A stretch of DNA of 64,000 bases, taken from positions 8,427 through 72,426 of the forward strand of contig CAZJKJ010000012.1 of NCBI GenBank assembly GCA_964546435.1, given 5' to 3'. This document shows positions 41,698-49,955 of this stretch, piece after piece. The notes under the pieces were generated by a model that had not been told where the DNA came from, ran no database searches, and saw only the letters and a list, made by a program, of their open reading frames with translations. Source of the stretch: CAYNST01 sp964546435. Lineage in GTDB: Bacteria > Pseudomonadota > Gammaproteobacteria > Pseudomonadales > Cellvibrionaceae. Position 1 is the first letter of the stretch; each line of letters opens with the position of its first letter. The position numbers and the translations under genes were made by a program.

Positions 41698-43281
41698 ATG
41701 TCCAGTTCGGCTTTTGCACGGGAAGTCTCACGCAGGAGAACTTTCGCTATCATCTCGCACCCCGATGCGGGGAAAACCACCATGACCGAAAAATTGCTGC
41801 TTTTCGGCAATGCCATCCAGGTGGCCGGTTCTGTCAAAGGAAAGCGCGGCCCTCATGCCCGTTCGGACTGGATGGCCATGGAACAGCAGCGGGGAATTTC
41901 TGTGACTTCTTCGGTGATGCAGTTCCCCTACAAGGACCGCATCGTCAATCTGCTGGACACACCCGGCCACGAGGATTTTTCCGAGGATACCTACCGCACC
42001 CTGACGGCGGTGGATTCAGTGCTCATGGTCATCGATGGCGCCAAAGGTGTCGAAGACCGCACCATCAAACTGATGGAAGTTTGCCGTCTGCGCGATACAC
42101 CCATCCTGACATTCATCAACAAAATGGATCGCGATATGCGCGACCCTATCGAAGTGATGGACGAGATTGAATCGGTCCTGAAAATCCAGGCGGCCCCCAT
42201 CAACTGGCCCGTGGGCATGGGGAAAGGGTTCCAGGGCGTCTATAACCTGTATACCGATACATTTCATAAATATGTTCAGGGGCAGGGACATACCATTCCT
42301 GAAGATATTCGCATCCAGGGCCTTGACAGTCCCGATATGGATCGGCTGCTCGGTGTCTATGCGGACGATGTGCGTAACGAAATTGAGCTGGTTCGCGGTG
42401 CTACTAATTTGTTCAGCCAGGAAGATTATCTTGCCGGCCGGCAGACACCGGTATTTTTTGGAACGGCGTTGGGGAACTTCGGAGTCAGGGAAATGCTGGA
42501 TGCGTTTGTCGACTGGGCACCTCCGCCGTTAGGGCGGCAGGCCGATATCCGTCGGGTCGAACCAGTGGAAGAAACATTTACCGGCTTTGTTTTCAAGATT
42601 CAGGCGAACATGGACCCGAAACACCGTGACCGGATCGCCTTCATGCGTGTCTGTTCAGGCCGTTACAACCAGGGTAAAAAAGTCTTTCAGGTGCGCCTGA
42701 AAAAAGACATGAAAATTACCGATGCAGTTACCTTCATGGCCGGTGACCGGACTGAACTGGAAGACGCGGTGTCGGGCGATATTATCGGTTTGCATAACCA
42801 CGGCACCATCCAGATCGGTGATGCATTTACCGAAGGAGAAGCCCTGAAATTTACCGGTATTCCGCACTTTGCTCCGGAACTGTTCCGGAAAATCCGGCTG
42901 CGTGATCCACTCAAAATGAAACAGTTGCAGAAGGGATTGCAGCAGTTGTCAGAAGAAGGGTCGACGCAGGTATTTTTTCCCTTGAACAGTAACGACATTG
43001 TGGTCGGTGCGGTGGGGGTCCTGCAGTTTGAAGTCGTCGCGTTTCGGCTGAAGGACGAATACAAAGTCGACGCGGTTTATGAAAGCGTCAGCGTTGCGAC
43101 GGCTCGCTGGGCGGAATGTCCGGATGCCAAAAAGCTGGAAGAATTCAAACGCAAGTGCAGTGACAATCTGGCCATCGACGGAGGTGGTCATCTGACGTAC
43201 CTCGCGCCCACCAGAGTAAACCTGTCACTGACCCAGGAGCGTCATCCAGATGTGAAATTTTACGCGACGCGCGAGCACTGA
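41698..43281 (+). CDS. prfC: Peptide chain release factor 3
   Basis: RF3 is a GTPase that removes RF1 or RF2 from the ribosome after termination. The 527-residue product has the G1 motif HPDAGKTTMTEKLL, switch region RGISVTSSVMQF, G3 LDTPGHEDFSEDTYRTL, G4 FINKMDRDMRDP, and the domain II/III sequences FVFKIQANMDPKHRDRIAFMRVCSG and VGAVGVLQFEVVAFRLKDEY typical of RF3 rather than EF-G. Confidence 0.95.
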   Translation: MSSSAFAREVSRRRTFAIISHPDAGKTTMTEKLLLFGNAIQVAGSVKGKRGPHARSDWMAMEQQRGISVTSSVMQFPYKDRIVNLLDTPGHEDFSEDTYRTLTAVDSVLMVIDGAKGVEDRTIKLMEVCRLRDTPILTFINKMDRDMRDPIEVMDEIESVLKIQAAPINWPVGMGKGFQGVYNLYTDTFHKYVQGQGHTIPEDIRIQGLDSPDMDRLLGVYADDVRNEIELVRGATNLFSQEDYLAGRQTPVFFGTALGNFGVREMLDAFVDWAPPPLGRQADIRRVEPVEETFTGFVFKIQANMDPKHRDRIAFMRVCSGRYNQGKKVFQVRLKKDMKITDAVTFMAGDRTELEDAVSGDIIGLHNHGTIQIGDAFTEGEALKFTGIPHFAPELFRKIRLRDPLKMKQLQKGLQQLSEEGSTQVFFPLNSNDIVVGAVGVLQFEVVAFRLKDEYKVDAVYESVSVATARWAECPDAKKLEEFKRKCSDNLAIDGGGHLTYLAPTRVNLSLTQERHPDVKFYATREH

Positions 43282-43291
43282 TCGTCACGGC

Positions 43292-43888
43292 ATGCCGACA
43301 CCACTGACCCCGCCCTTGCCGCCGGACGCACCGCAGCTGCGCTGCCCCGTCATTCGTCCCGTCGGTCGCTTCTTTCTGCGGCTCAGTGGCTGGAAGCTGG
43401 TGGGCGAAATGCCTCGGGATCGCAAACTGATTATCGCTATGGCGCCACATACGTCGAACTGGGATTTTGTTTATGCAATGTTTGCGTTGATGGCCGGCGG
43501 TATCAAACTGTCGTGGTTCATGAAAAAGGAAGCGTTCATCTGGCCGGTATCAAAACTGTTTATCGCCTTTGGCGGTATTGCTTTAAACCGACGAGATCCG
43601 GCGGGCACCGTGGACGAAGTCGCCGCCGCATTCGAACAGAGAGATGCCCTGTGGCTGGCCATTACGCCGGAGGGCACGCGGCGTAAAGTGGATCACTGGA
43701 AAACCGGATTTCTGCGGATTGCCGCAGCGGCGCAGGTTCCCATACTGATAGTAGGCTGGGATTATCCGAGCAGAACGCTGCGGATAGATCGTTACTGGAC
43801 GCCCACGGGTAACCACTCCGGAGACGCCGATGCCATACGGGACTACGTCAACCAGCGTTTTCGCGGACGCCATCCGGATCTGCAGTAA
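43292..43888 (+). CDS. 1-acylglycerol-3-phosphate O-acyltransferase family protein
   Basis: The 198-residue product is a PlsC-like acyltransferase with the catalytic HxxxxD motif in APHTSNWDF (about residue 53), the substrate motif ITPEGTRRKVDHWKTGF and the downstream VPILIVGWDY. These residues match a short bacterial group often found as stand-alone genes and annotated as acyltransferases of unknown acceptor. It starts ten bases after prfC and may be co-transcribed. Confidence 0.82.
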   Translation: MPTPLTPPLPPDAPQLRCPVIRPVGRFFLRLSGWKLVGEMPRDRKLIIAMAPHTSNWDFVYAMFALMAGGIKLSWFMKKEAFIWPVSKLFIAFGGIALNRRDPAGTVDEVAAAFEQRDALWLAITPEGTRRKVDHWKTGFLRIAAAAQVPILIVGWDYPSRTLRIDRYWTPTGNHSGDADAIRDYVNQRFRGRHPDLQ

Positions 43889-43903
43889 ATCAATAGAGAA
43901 CGC

Positions 43904-44485
43904 TCAGCTGGTGCCCAGCTGGCTCAGCTTTTCGATGACAGTCTGCTTGATCGTCTTCAATTCGAAGCGTGATAACTGCGGGATGTTTTTGAGTGAAAGC
44001 GCGTGCAGGTGCAGGCAGGGCGTGACCGCATTCAGTTCTCTCAGATCGCCTTTGATAAGCACGGGCAGCAGCGGCGAGTGTGGCGGACGGCGCTGGTTAA
44101 TCAGCTGAAAGCCGGTTTGCAGAGGTATGAGTCGATAGGGTTGCACCGGATCCCGAACCGGAATGCGCAACATCAGGTTGCCTTCCGAATTGGGAACGAT
44201 GGTCAGGCCGGTGGCACGAATGGCAGTATCCGGCAAATTATTGAAAACGTCGTAGTGAGCAAGCTGGTTGGGCAGGATGATCAGCCGGCTGCTCTCATTG
44301 GAAGGCATGAAGATGTTGTAGTTGGCATACAACTGCTTTACCGAGCCTGAGTATACGCACAGCTTGTTTTCGAACTTCAGCACGAACTCGTGCGCAAGCC
44401 TTCGCTGCTTGAACGCGTCGAGGTTCCAGATCAGGTCGGTGTTGGTTCCGCCCGAGGCGCCGAACTTCGTATCGGGGGGCGACAT
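43904..44485 (-). CDS. Protein of unknown function
   Basis: The 193-residue product has no signal peptide or membrane helix. It looks mixed alpha/beta, with strand-like segments such as EFVLKFENKLCVYSG, SRLIILPNQLAHYDVFN and NLMLRIPVRDPVQPYRLIPLQTGFQLI, and an alpha-helical C-terminus (LSRFELKTIKQTVIEKLSQL). I do not recognise the family. It converges on the acyltransferase gene. The ribosome site is weak, but base composition and codon use look normal for this chromosome. Confidence 0.6.
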   Translation of the reverse strand: MSPPDTKFGASGGTNTDLIWNLDAFKQRRLAHEFVLKFENKLCVYSGSVKQLYANYNIFMPSNESSRLIILPNQLAHYDVFNNLPDTAIRATGLTIVPNSEGNLMLRIPVRDPVQPYRLIPLQTGFQLINQRRPPHSPLLPVLIKGDLRELNAVTPCLHLHALSLKNIPQLSRFELKTIKQTVIEKLSQLGTS

Positions 44486-44631
44486 CAGCGTTGCTTCATG
44501 TAATAGCCATGCAGTTTAAAACCCGGAGGCGGCCTTCACTGCGCTGCAGGGCCGGCTGCCTCTAACTACTCTAGGCGCCAAATGCTACATCTGCAAACCG
44601 GGCTCATCGGTGCAGGGAGCCCGGCGCCGGG

Positions 44632-45885
44632 TTAACGGAGCCGGAAAACCACCGGAACTGTAAAGACGAAGGTATCCGACTTGATTTCTTCCGGAATGGC
44701 GGGGTAGGGGTTGGCTTTTTCGACGGCGTTGCGGGCGGCCTTGTTCAAAGTTTCGAATTCACTCGTCTCCATGAACTCAATGTCCTGGACCTGGCCGCTA
44801 CGGGCCAGGGTCACGGTGACCCGCACAGTTCCTTCCTGGTTACGCTTCAGAGCCATCTGCGGATATTTGACGAATCCGCCGGTCCATTTGGTAATTTTAG
44901 AAATATAAAGCTGCTCCGCCAAAAGTCCCGCGGCGGTGACTGCTTCATCCTCGTCATCCTGAGCAAGAATGCTGTCCGCGAAGAGATCTTCTTCAGAGAT
45001 CAGGGCAGGGCCTGTGGAAGGGGGAGTGCGCGCAGGTTCACGCGGTGCTGTAGCCACCGCACCCGTGTCGGGCTTTGGTCGGCTGGCGATGGTCTCTTCT
45101 GGCGTCGGAGGGGCGGTCGGTGTCGGCTCTGGCGGTTTGACGTCCTGCGGCTGGGGTTCTTGCGGTCGGGAAACCGGTTGCGTTGGCGGCTCGACAGTGG
45201 CCACTTCCGGGGGTGCGGGCGCCTTGGGCTCTTCTTTGGGTTTGGTTACCGCAACAGCAGCAGGCGCCAGTTGCAAGGCGGATTTGATTGCCGAGATGCG
45301 TTCCCGGGTCGGCTCTATGAGATTGTGGCGGCCTTTAAGTCCCCCGGATTTGTCGCTGCCCGCCAGCAACGCATCCTTGAAGCTGGAAGACAGCGGGACA
45401 GGGCCTATCCAGGTGCGAATCAGCAAATCGAAAAATTTCCGGTCGGCGATCTTGCCGAGTTCGATTCCGTTGATGGTGACGACCATTCCCCCGTTGACCA
45501 TCCGGTCAAAGCGCATGATATCGCCCGCTCGCAGGTTGACCTTGAGCATGTTGCTGAAATCCGCCATGTTCTGTGCATGATTTGTCAGCTCACCCTGACC
45601 CGCGTTGATTGCAATGCCCTCGACCCACATGCGTTTCAGGCGACGCGAAAATATCCGGTCTTCGATGACGCGCAACTCCATCGCCTTGTTCTCGTCACTT
45701 AGAATCAGTTGCCTGGCATCCTGAGTGGGGGTCTCAGCATAGATAGCGGCGATGAACTGTTCCTTGCCCAGCTCGGTATGTATTGCCATTCCGTTCAGCT
45801 GCAGGGCGGCGTTTGCCAGAGACGCCATCGAGACAAGGCACAGACCCATGCAAAGCCTGATAGCGGCCGATGAAAACAGATTCAT
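44632..45885 (-). CDS. Periplasmic fusion of chalcone isomerase-like domain and TonB C-terminal domain
   Basis: The 417-residue product starts with a signal peptide (MNLFSSAAIRLCMGLCLVSMASLANA). A domain of about 170 residues follows that matches the bacterial chalcone isomerase-like family by pattern (LKVNLRAGDIMRFDRM, VVTINGIELGKI, FFDLLIRTWIGPVPLSSSFKDALLAG). A Pro/Glu-rich linker of about 90 residues leads to a TonB-type C-terminal domain (GGFVKYPQMALKRNQEGTVRVTVTL, then VEKANPYPAIPEEI). TonB-like proteins normally have an N-terminal membrane anchor; here that place is taken by a cleavable signal. AGGGTGAAT precedes ATG 45885. A hairpin with T run lies past its stop, within 44486-44631. 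Confidence 0.78.
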   Translation of the reverse strand: MNLFSSAAIRLCMGLCLVSMASLANAALQLNGMAIHTELGKEQFIAAIYAETPTQDARQLILSDENKAMELRVIEDRIFSRRLKRMWVEGIAINAGQGELTNHAQNMADFSNMLKVNLRAGDIMRFDRMVNGGMVVTINGIELGKIADRKFFDLLIRTWIGPVPLSSSFKDALLAGSDKSGGLKGRHNLIEPTRERISAIKSALQLAPAAVAVTKPKEEPKAPAPPEVATVEPPTQPVSRPQEPQPQDVKPPEPTPTAPPTPEETIASRPKPDTGAVATAPREPARTPPSTGPALISEEDLFADSILAQDDEDEAVTAAGLLAEQLYISKITKWTGGFVKYPQMALKRNQEGTVRVTVTLARSGQVQDIEFMETSEFETLNKAARNAVEKANPYPAIPEEIKSDTFVFTVPVVFRLR

Positions 45886-46641
45886 ATTCACCCTTTTTGA
45901 TTCCGAAGTTAAAACGAAACGCGATCTGTTATAAACAGCTCCATTTCTTTGCGACAATTTGATCAGCCTCGTCATGAACATCAGCTTAATCGGGTTGTTT
46001 CACCAAAAATCCGCTCAGAAGCGTTTTGCATAATCATAGCAGTTCGCCTGAAATTAGACGCTTGCAGCGCGCCTGCGGAGGACACCGACATTCCGGTTTT
46101 ATAATCCGCCTGACTCTGACAATTATTCCTGCAACAAGTCCCCGGAGTGGGAGCGTGTTCCGCGTTATACCATTTAATAAGGATTGATCGCCATAAACGC
46201 ACAATTTGTTTGGTTGACTATTAGACTCTGTACGAAAAGTGCCTGCGCTCGGTGATGCTGCGTTAAAAACAGGCTCAGAATGCTCATTTACAGCACGTAA
46301 GCTCCGCTTCTTCACCTGTTTTTGCCTTGCCTGACTTTCGCTCCACGACTTTCAGTACAGACCCTGGCAGTCAGTCCGGATCGTCGAACCGCGGCAATAG
46401 TGCTGCACGACGTAATTCTCGGGGCTGGGCCTGTTCGCGGATTTCGACAGCACGCGCTGCGCTGCTATATTTCATGACGAAGATGCATCGCCCTGTTTGA
46501 GCGGCAAGGCCAGACTATTTGCCGTCATTTATTATTCGATCCGGTCATGCGCTCTGCGCGCATCGCCCACATGGATTTTTACATGTGCTCCCTGAAAATT
46601 CCCGCATGTCAAAGCCCGACGGTAACCTCCGGAGATATCCC
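45886..46641. other. Long intergenic region with repeat copy 3
   Basis: No gene is convincing across these 756 bases. A TCTGTACG-type repeat occupies 46224-46364. The part on its left (45886-46223) should hold the promoter of the minus-strand TonB fusion. The part on its right leads to the next secreted protein, with a good GGAG at 46631. Confidence 0.45.
46224..46364. repeat. Interspersed palindromic repeat, TCTGTACGAAAAGT type, copy 3
   Basis: About 141 bases, nearly identical to the copies at 21417 and 28110, with arms GACTCTGTACGAAAAGT and ACTTTCAGTACAGACCC. The bases just before it are again TAG, although no gene is recognised as ending there. Confidence 0.85.
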
Positions 46642-47340
46642 GTGGGCAGAGTAGCATTATTCCGCCGACGGAAATCCGTTGTTGACGGACGGATGTTCTT
46701 GCTGTGGCTGCTGGGTACAGTCTTTATGGTTACAGGCACGAGTGCATGGTCTCTGGATGAAAAGCGGTTGTGGCTCCCGATCAAGTACAAGAAATATCAT
46801 TTTGAACTGCTCGCCAGCGCCATTGCGGCAGAGAAGCACTCTTCCTGTGAAGAGGTCATGGAAGGAACGCTTGATCTTGGGGTGAGCACGCCCGACGAGC
46901 CGGTTTTCCGCATTCTTTGCCGCAGTGCCGACGGACCGGGTTTCAACGTGATGGTGGACGGTAAAACCCGGCGACTTCTGACGAATGAGCAGATTGTAGA
47001 AGAGCTTCTGACTGATCCCCAAAAAGAACAACGACGGCAACAGTTGGCGGAGCGGACCCGCCAGCAACTGGAACAGAGGAAAAAATCGCTCTGGGATCAA
47101 TGCGAAGGGGAAATCCGCACGCAGGCGCGAGACATGATCGGATTCCGCTGGGATGAACCGGGTCCGCCCGAACCGTTGGAACTCACCGACGCAGGCGCAC
47201 TCTTCGAGAAGCATTTCCGGTCCCGGAGTCCGACCGGGACGGAGTTGTTTTTTGTAGCGAGATGTACGGTTGCAGACGGCGCTGCCGCGATCGTCAATTT
47301 TCGCGGGAGAGGCGCCGGGACGCGATCTTCGGGAGAGTGA
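46642..47340 (+). CDS. Secreted protein with coiled coil, unknown function
   Basis: From GTG 46642 (GGAG seven bases upstream) the product has 232 residues: a basic start (MGRVALFRRRKSVVDGR), a hydrophobic segment FLLWLLGTVFMVTGTSAWS that looks like a signal peptide or anchor, and a region with paired Cys (SSCEEV and ILCRSADG). A strongly charged helix follows (QKEQRRQQLAERTRQQLEQRKKSLW, coiled-coil like), then a tail with two more Cys. ATG 46606 and ATG 46693 are other possible starts. I do not recognise the family. Confidence 0.6.
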   Translation: MGRVALFRRRKSVVDGRMFLLWLLGTVFMVTGTSAWSLDEKRLWLPIKYKKYHFELLASAIAAEKHSSCEEVMEGTLDLGVSTPDEPVFRILCRSADGPGFNVMVDGKTRRLLTNEQIVEELLTDPQKEQRRQQLAERTRQQLEQRKKSLWDQCEGEIRTQARDMIGFRWDEPGPPEPLELTDAGALFEKHFRSRSPTGTELFFVARCTVADGAAAIVNFRGRGAGTRSSGE

Positions 47341-47669
47341 CTGTGTTTCTATACAGTTTGCGGCGACGGCAGGCGCGACTAGTGGCAACCGGTTAGTTCC
47401 AGGACCCGCTTGCAGCAGAACCGCTGTCTCTGGACGTGGATGCGAGATTAATCACGCAGGGGGTTGATTGAGGTGGTACGCTAACTCAAGGTAATGAGGT
47501 AGAATGCCGCGCGTGGACTTGTCAACCGGAGGGCGCGCTTGCGGGCTTCATGGGCTTGTTTAGCAAAATCGGGCGCTACAACGCGGTGTTCCTTTAATAA
47601 TAACCACGAGAAGAAGAATCGTCAGTAGAGCCGGTGCCTGGCATCCGGTACCAAGTTGGAGATACTTTT
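47341..47669. other. Intergenic region before exbD (329 bases)
   Basis: TAGAAT at 47500-47505 may be a -10 box. A 15-codon frame (MGLFSKIGRYNAVFL, 47550-47597) lies in front of exbD but is too short to call. No exbB or remnant of it is visible. Confidence 0.35.
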
Positions 47670-48098
47670 GTGAGTCGTAGAAAAAAACGCAACAAACAGC
47701 AAGACAGCGGTGATAAGGCCGAGATCGATTTGACGCCCATGCTCGACGTGGTGTTTATCATGCTGATCTTCTTCATCGTAACTGCGTCCTTTGTGAAGGA
47801 AAGCACGATCAACGTCAACGTTCCCGAAGACAATAATGCGCCGCCACCCCCGCCAAGCAATGACAACAAGTCGATTCTGGTGTTGGTCGATGACCAGAAT
47901 GACGTATTTATTGACGGTCGACGTGTGGATGTCCGCTCGGTGCGCTCGTTGATAGCCCAGAAGAATGCGGCCAATCCGGGTTCAAGTCTTGTCGTCAGGG
48001 CTCACGAGAGTTCAACAACAGAAACCTACATGAAAATTGCCGATGCGTCGCGCGATGCGAATGTGCTCAACATTTCGCTGGTGCCATTCAGCAACTAG
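47670..48098 (+). CDS. ExbD/TolR family biopolymer transport protein
   Basis: ExbD proteins use the proton gradient together with ExbB to energise TonB. The 142-residue product has a basic cytoplasmic start (SRRKKRNKQQDSGDKAEIDLTPMLD), one transmembrane helix with the essential Asp just before it (DLTPMLDVVFIMLIFFIVTASF), and a periplasmic domain (ILVLVDDQNDVFIDGRRVD). GTG 47670 is preceded by GGAG at the right distance; the frame is open to 47634. No ExbB partner is adjacent. A GC-rich hairpin follows. Confidence 0.88.
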   Translation: MSRRKKRNKQQDSGDKAEIDLTPMLDVVFIMLIFFIVTASFVKESTINVNVPEDNNAPPPPPSNDNKSILVLVDDQNDVFIDGRRVDVRSVRSLIAQKNAANPGSSLVVRAHESSTTETYMKIADASRDANVLNISLVPFSN

Positions 48099-48118
48099 CT
48101 GACGGTACCTGGTTGACA

Positions 48119-48157
48119 GACGACCGCCGGCCCGTTAACCCCGGATCGGCGGTCGTC
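48119..48157. terminator. Bidirectional hairpin between convergent genes
   Basis: GACGACCGCCG (48119-48129) pairs perfectly with CGGCGGTCGTC (48147-48157) around a 17-base loop. It lies between exbD and the convergent lipoprotein gene. There is no long T run on either side, so it is a GC-rich hairpin terminator at best. Confidence 0.6.
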
Positions 48158-48169
48158 TTGCGGATGGCT

Positions 48170-49888
48170 TTACAGGCCTATGCGACTGGGCAGGCGCTGC
48201 TCGCAGTCTGCATTGGTTTGCGGCAGATCGGTTTGCGGCAGATCGCTCCACGGCTGCATGCCGGCAGCGCTGAGCCAGGTGCGATATTCGTTGGCATAGT
48301 CAAACCGCACTTTGTGGTGCATTTCCCCGTCGATCATCTCGAAACCTGCAGGCTTCATGATTGCCTGATAGGTCGCGTTGAGATACCGGATCGTGAGTAT
48401 CAGACTGTAGGACCCGTCACGGTCAGGTCCGGCGTTCAGCAGACTCCAATGGCCGTGAACCAGCTCACCACGCGTATTGGCCTCACCCAGGCGACCATCA
48501 CTGCTGGCGCCGTCAATATATTTGACACAGGCGTCGAAGTCGCCGCTGAAGGCGGTTTCAGATCCCTTGAAGTAGAACTCGACTTCTGCATCGCGCAACT
48601 CATTTGGCGCCCATCCCAGGTCCATGTCCGATACCCGCAGGCGTTGCCCCGGCAGTTCGCGGAAGGGCTGGACGTCAGGATGAAGGCGGGTCATACCAAG
48701 AATTCCCTCAGAAGTTGAAAATGCTTCACTGGCAAAGTTGGCGCGGGTCAACGAACCCAGATCTGCAGTTTCGTGATCGAGTGCGTCAACCAGTGCCTCA
48801 ACGCCGGTCTCATTCTGCTCGTTAAGGAAGAACTCGAGTGCTTGATCGAGATGGGTGTCAGTGAGGTTTTGTTCGGTAAACTTGGTAGTTAGAATCTCAA
48901 CTGCTCGTACCGGGCCGAATACAGAGACGAACTGACCGGGATCAGGGCGAATCAGGCGATCGGCAAGGGTGAGGAATTGAGGGATCTGACCAATGGCTAG
49001 CGTATAGGCTTCTGGAAAGGCTCCCTCCCGGGCCGGCAGTACAAGATCCCGTTTGATATACCGATCCTGCGCGAACTGCGCGACTTTCGTCATCATATGT
49101 TCAAGTCTGGGCGGGTGGGTCAAGATTTCATCCAGAGTGGAATCGCCGCTGGCAAGAGCCTCGGCGAGGTTCGCGTACATGGGGGAAGTCAAATCATTGG
49201 GTGTGCCGACGGCAGATCCGATTTCACTGAATTCGTCCTGCACCCGGTCCGCCAGAATGGTCATTACCTTGTGGATTTTCAACGCTTTGTTGAGTAACCG
49301 GGAATCTACGTTTTGAGTGTCGCGATCCAGATAATCCACAAGAAGATCCAGACGATCGAGCCCTGCACTGGCGAGGATGGTATCTTGCGTTACCCGGCTC
49401 TTGACGGACGAGATCAGGGTAGTGAACGGCGTAACCAGTAACCCGTCCTCCAGAGTATCCAGATCCTCGATCCCGATTCGACGACTGATCTGGCCCGCAA
49501 AGGGTTCGCCGGTCATCGTGTCGTAACCGCCATCGATCCGGACGACAAATTCGTCGAAGGCTCGTTCCAGGCGAAGACAGAAATCCATATATTCCACGAC
49601 AGTGCAATAGTCGGTCTGGGTGCGGGGGTTATAGGAGAAGTACCCCTCATTGTCGGTGAAGGCAAAGGGTTCCCAGGCGTCGCGTGTGCCGTTGTTGTCG
49701 AAGTCGGCAAAAACCATCGAGCGTGCAAGGTGGCCATCCAGAGCGAGGCCTCTGATTACTCGGTCTGTATCCGTGGCCCGCCCCTGGTCCTGACCGGTCC
49801 CGCCACATCCAGTGATACCGCCAAGGCCCACAGCGGCCGCCATCAAAGTTAAGAACCCACTCCGGAAATGCCGGGATATCAATGTCAT
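48170..49888 (-). CDS. Large lipoprotein with calcium-binding-like segment, unknown function
   Basis: From ATG 49888 (GGAG eight bases upstream) the product has 572 residues and a lipoprotein signal ending GGITGCGG. Early in the mature part, FADFDNNGTRDAWEPFAFTDNEGYFSYN has the D-x-D-x-N-G and TDNEGYF pattern of calcium-binding, dockerin-like or carboxypeptidase-regulatory-type repeats. A long helical region follows (residues about 180-400), and the C-terminus is beta-like (YSLILTIRYLNATYQAIM). It lies 67 bases behind the beta-barrel gene on the same strand, so the two probably form an operon. No enzyme motif is seen. Confidence 0.75.
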   Translation of the reverse strand: MTLISRHFRSGFLTLMAAAVGLGGITGCGGTGQDQGRATDTDRVIRGLALDGHLARSMVFADFDNNGTRDAWEPFAFTDNEGYFSYNPRTQTDYCTVVEYMDFCLRLERAFDEFVVRIDGGYDTMTGEPFAGQISRRIGIEDLDTLEDGLLVTPFTTLISSVKSRVTQDTILASAGLDRLDLLVDYLDRDTQNVDSRLLNKALKIHKVMTILADRVQDEFSEIGSAVGTPNDLTSPMYANLAEALASGDSTLDEILTHPPRLEHMMTKVAQFAQDRYIKRDLVLPAREGAFPEAYTLAIGQIPQFLTLADRLIRPDPGQFVSVFGPVRAVEILTTKFTEQNLTDTHLDQALEFFLNEQNETGVEALVDALDHETADLGSLTRANFASEAFSTSEGILGMTRLHPDVQPFRELPGQRLRVSDMDLGWAPNELRDAEVEFYFKGSETAFSGDFDACVKYIDGASSDGRLGEANTRGELVHGHWSLLNAGPDRDGSYSLILTIRYLNATYQAIMKPAGFEMIDGEMHHKVRFDYANEYRTWLSAAGMQPWSDLPQTDLPQTNADCEQRLPSRIGL

Positions 49889-49955
49889 GGAACTGCTCCG
49901 TAATGCAGGGCGACGTCCGAACGGTGGCACCGGCCAGTGTCGCGTGAATGAGGTG

